From: an uncultured Bacilli bacterium
GTDB lineage: Bacteria; Bacillota_I; Bacilli_A; RF39; UBA660
Length of the DNA stretch: 8,984 nucleotides
Reading direction: 5' to 3'
Assembly: GCA_934102255.1 (NCBI GenBank)
Contig: CAKOSN010000049.1
Span: 1-8,984, forward strand
Shown here: piece after piece, positions 7,321 to 8,984 of the stretch
How the letters are laid out: every line of letters begins with the position of its first letter
Numbering within the stretch: position 1 is the first letter of the stretch
The notes under the pieces: model-generated
What the model saw: only the letters and a program-made list of their open reading frames with translations
Told to the model about the DNA's origin: nothing
The model's database searches: none
Translations under genes and position numbers: made by a program

Positions 7321-7343
7321 TATTTCACAGCTAAAAAAGTTTC

Positions 7344-7372
7344 AAAAAAAATAACACTATTTAAGTGCTATT
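7344..7372 (-). terminator. Rho-independent terminator of array paralog 3 (repeat copy 2)
   Basis: Minus-strand AATAGCACT pairs with AGTGTTATT around a 5-nt loop and runs into eight T. The ascending arm contains two bases of the TAA stop of the 7371-8045 gene. It matches the hairpin at 5573-5602 except in the loop and flanks, so the two terminators appear to be copies. Confidence 0.8.
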
Positions 7373-8045
7373 AATCATTTTCCTTTTTTAAAGTAAGAAC
7401 ACGTTGCTTTGATAACATTCGACCATCTTTTTTGACCAGCAATCCACCATCGGTATAAAAACCAGACAATCCATCTTCATAAGTTACTTCCTTTGCCTCA
7501 GTGTAATACACTGTTTCTCTATAAGTAGCTTTTGTTACTAGTTCCTTATCTTGAGGATTAAAACTACCAGACCACCAATAGTCATTATTAGAATCCAAGG
7601 CTATTTTTCTGACATGACCATCTTTATACTCTATAACTATACCAGTACCGACGTTTTCTTGTTCAATAGGTTCTATACTTCTACACCATGTTCCTTCTAA
7701 GCAATATCCGGCAGGAGCTACAAAAGTTATATCAGAACCATCACGATATTCCTCTGGAGCCTTACGGTCATATTTATCTATTAATATATCCCCATAATAA
7801 GCATTTTCAGCATCTTCATCTTTTTTTATTTCATCAAGGCGATGTTGCATTCCTAAAGCAATACCATCTTCATTTGAGCCAAAAACATTTAATATTTTAC
7901 TTTTGGCACAATCATGATAATCATGATCTGTAATTTCACAACTGTGATTTATATCAGAAATACCAGCACTAACTATCATAGCTCCACTAATAATAGCAAA
8001 AGCAGCATATTTCTTTATCTTATCTTTATCAATTTTAATATTCAT
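7371..8045 (-). CDS. Array paralog 3: C-x3-[D/N]H-x4-C exported protein of unknown function
   Basis: The protein has 224 residues; ATG 8045 has an AAAGGG site 7 nt upstream. The layout is as in its closest relative at 6600-7265: Lys-rich start, hydrophobic segment (about 13-30), Cys36, Asp40-His41, Cys46, LGMQH (His68), the YYGDI strand, APAGYCLEGTWC (Cys114 and Cys121), a YKDG turn, and a C-terminal region with repeated aromatic strands (TVYYT, GFYTDGG). A double Trp near 157 is unusual in this AT-rich coding. Function is unknown; a single-pass anchored or secreted protein is inferred. No convincing promoter is seen in 8046-8116, so it may be read from the promoter of the upstream 170-residue paralog; its own terminator closes that unit. 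Confidence 0.8.
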   Translation of the reverse strand: MNIKIDKDKIKKYAAFAIISGAMIVSAGISDINHSCEITDHDYHDCAKSKILNVFGSNEDGIALGMQHRLDEIKKDEDAENAYYGDILIDKYDRKAPEEYRDGSDITFVAPAGYCLEGTWCRSIEPIEQENVGTGIVIEYKDGHVRKIALDSNNDYWWSGSFNPQDKELVTKATYRETVYYTEAKEVTYEDGLSGFYTDGGLLVKKDGRMLSKQRVLTLKKEND

Positions 8046-8116
8046 ATTAATACCCTTTCTTTATTAAAATAAAATCTATCTTAATTTTTTATGAAACAAT
8101 AACCAATCAATTTACA

Positions 8117-8629
8117 TTATCTGCTAGTTCTAACAACTTTTTGTAATTTAAAATTACGTTCTTGTTCAGGAACTTCTGTTTTTTCAAACACTAAATATTC
8201 TACTTCACCATCACTGTAATTAGTAGTAATACCATATTCGCCACCAAAATATCCATTTTCATTTTCATAAACTTCTTTAACATCTTCAGTACCGTCTTGA
8301 TAAGTTTTAACAAATGTTTCTGGATAAATAATTTTGCCATAACTTGAACTAACTATTAATCTTTCCTCTTCATCATCAGATTGTTGATTAAATTTTTCAC
8401 TATAAAAGTCTTCAGATAACTTAGCACTTTGATGCTTAGCGCCTAATGGCTCAACATATCCATCAAGATTCTTACCAGGTAACATATTAAGTACCTTAGT
8501 TATTGGACATAATTCCTTAGTATGGTCTGTTTTCTTACAACCAATTACAAGTCCTACTGGTGTTCCTATTACAGCTGTTAAGACAACTCCAGCTGTAAAT
8601 CTTTTAATATTTTCTTTATTAATTTTCAT
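8117..8629 (-). CDS. Array paralog 4: small C-x3-[D/N]H-x4-C protein, possible lipoprotein
   Basis: The protein has 170 residues, the shortest complete member. The start codon has AAAGGGGG 10 nt upstream and a second purine-rich GAAGGA directly abutting it. The N-terminus MKINKENIKR and hydrophobic segment (11-30) end in LVIGC, which satisfies the lipobox pattern, so Cys31 could be lipidated; this is the only member where that holds. Cys31 is also the first Cys of the family motif (Asp35-His36, Cys41), followed by CPITKVLNML and LGAKH (His66). The C-terminal part has a YQDGT turn and YGITT-x-YSDG, shared with the partial gene at 8694-8984. It lacks the APxGY-Cys module of the neighbours. Function is unknown. 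It has a clear promoter of its own. Confidence 0.78.
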   Translation of the reverse strand: MKINKENIKRFTAGVVLTAVIGTPVGLVIGCKKTDHTKELCPITKVLNMLPGKNLDGYVEPLGAKHQSAKLSEDFYSEKFNQQSDDEEERLIVSSSYGKIIYPETFVKTYQDGTEDVKEVYENENGYFGGEYGITTNYSDGEVEYLVFEKTEVPEQERNFKLQKVVRTSR

Positions 8630-8658
8630 TCCTTCATATCCCCCTTTAGGTAATTGCT

Positions 8659-8686
8659 ATTATACACTTTAATTTTTTAAAAGCAA
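8659..8686 (-). promoter_or_regulatory. Promoter of array paralog 4
   Basis: On the minus strand TTGCTT (8681-8686), a 16-bp spacer and a perfect TATAAT (8659-8664). The predicted start near 8652 leaves a 22-nt leader. It begins just past the stop of the preceding paralog. Confidence 0.65.
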
Positions 8687-8693
8687 GAAAAAT

Positions 8694-8984
8694 CTATTTT
8701 GAAAAATCAAGTGTTACTAACTCATTACTAGTACCATCTTTAAAATAAGTAGTAATTCCATAAAGACCTCTAAATCGCTCACCTATTTTAACCTTTTTTT
8801 CACAAGTTCCGTCATCTTTTAAAGTAAATCCTTCTGGTGCTTCATAATATAAATGACCGGTTTCATCGCAATTTACTAAAGCCTCCGTTGTATAAACATT
8901 ATAAATTGGTTCAATAATCTCTCCATATTCTATCTTATCTATTAAAACATTTTCCTCTTGATAAGCGATTGTCATATTTTTTAT
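8694..8984 (-). CDS. Array paralog 5, C-terminal part only (start beyond right edge)
   Basis: The frame is open to the window edge (96 codons plus TAG). An ATG at 8975 is probably internal: the 9 bases before it are in frame and hold no ribosome binding site, and a start there would lack the roughly 80-residue N-terminal region found in all other members. The visible part matches the second half of the family: EYGEI (compare YYGDI), YEAPEGFTLKDDGTC (Cys61 of the visible part; compare APxGY with Cys), YGITT-x-FKDG and a final VTLD strand. It is nearest to the adjacent 170-residue paralog at its end and to the 221/224-residue pair in the Cys module, so it looks like an intermediate between the two subtypes. 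No terminator was found between its stop and the next promoter. Function is unknown. Confidence 0.72.
   Translation of the reverse strand: MKNMTIAYQEENVLIDKIEYGEIIEPIYNVYTTEALVNCDETGHLYYEAPEGFTLKDDGTCEKKVKIGERFRGLYGITTYFKDGTSNELVTLDFSK

Larger units (their letters stand above)
5619..8984 (-). repeat. Tandem array of five paralogous genes
   Basis: Five consecutive same-strand genes share the N-terminal Lys-rich plus hydrophobic layout, the C-x3-[D/N]H-x4-C motif and/or the downstream beta-rich module (Y-x-DG, APxGY/F). The start of the fifth lies outside the window. The members at 6600-7265 and 7371-8045 are clearly the youngest pair, with matching DNA stretches such as CCATCACGATATTC (plus strand) at equivalent places. 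Intergenic gaps are 21-105 bp. The array may continue past the right edge. Confidence 0.75.

Noticed and set aside
7688..7933. Plus-strand open frame of 81 codons with a His-rich translation
   Set aside because: The His richness comes from reading the array gene's own codons on the opposite strand; the equivalent stretch in the sister gene does not keep the frame as a comparable open frame.
8046..8116. Promoter directly upstream of array paralog 3
   Set aside because: TTGTTT and several AT hexamers are present but no pair has acceptable spacing and quality; read-through from the 8659-8686 promoter is equally possible.
5573..8984. Mobile element, CRISPR array or prophage explanation for the repeated array
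   Set aside because: The repeats are diverged coding genes with their own signals. There are no short regularly spaced repeats, no terminal inverted repeats, and no transposase, integrase or phage genes.

Overview
The window comes from a very AT-rich, densely coded bacterial genome. AGGAGG-like ribosome binding sites, U-tailed hairpin terminators, sigma-A-type promoters (several with a TGn extended -10) and the gene types point to a low-GC Gram-positive of the Bacillota, class Bacilli in the broad sense (uncultured gut-type Bacilli or an Erysipelotrichia/RF39-like lineage). This placement is inference from sequence style only. The standard code fits: every Trp I read is TGG, no gene is interrupted by TGA, and all eight visible stop codons are TAA or TAG.

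Left part (1-3644). An ABC-F family tandem-ATPase gene runs off the left edge on the minus strand. It is divergent from a plus-strand pair across an intergenic region of about 90 bp that holds both promoters. The pair encodes an HExxH zinc-metallopeptidase-like protein and an S41-type serine peptidase. Both lack export signals, they are 12 bp apart, and they share one U-tailed terminator. They look like a cytoplasmic two-peptidase operon whose substrate cannot be told from the window.

Middle (3712-5529). A minus-strand gene encodes a membrane-anchored glycerophosphodiester phosphodiesterase: a multi-pass N-terminal membrane domain followed by a complete GDPD catalytic domain, probably outside the membrane, acting on phospholipid head groups or glycerophosphate polymers of the envelope.

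Right part (5619-8984). A minus-strand array of five small paralogous genes fills the rest; the rightmost is cut by the window edge. The four complete members begin with a short Lys-rich stretch and one hydrophobic segment. Each then carries the same motif, C-x3-[D/N]-H-x4-C, followed by a conserved His in an LG-x(n)-H context. The remaining part is variable, short, acidic and probably beta-rich. I recognise no named family. They look like a lineage-specific, tandemly expanded family of membrane-anchored or secreted proteins. Promoters and near-identical terminators divide the array into at least three transcription units: one starting at the 8117-8629 gene, one ending after the 7371-8045 gene, and one containing the 6600-7265 and 5619-6578 genes. 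This array is the best candidate for undescribed biology here.

No rRNA, tRNA, CRISPR, insertion sequence, integrase or phage gene was seen.
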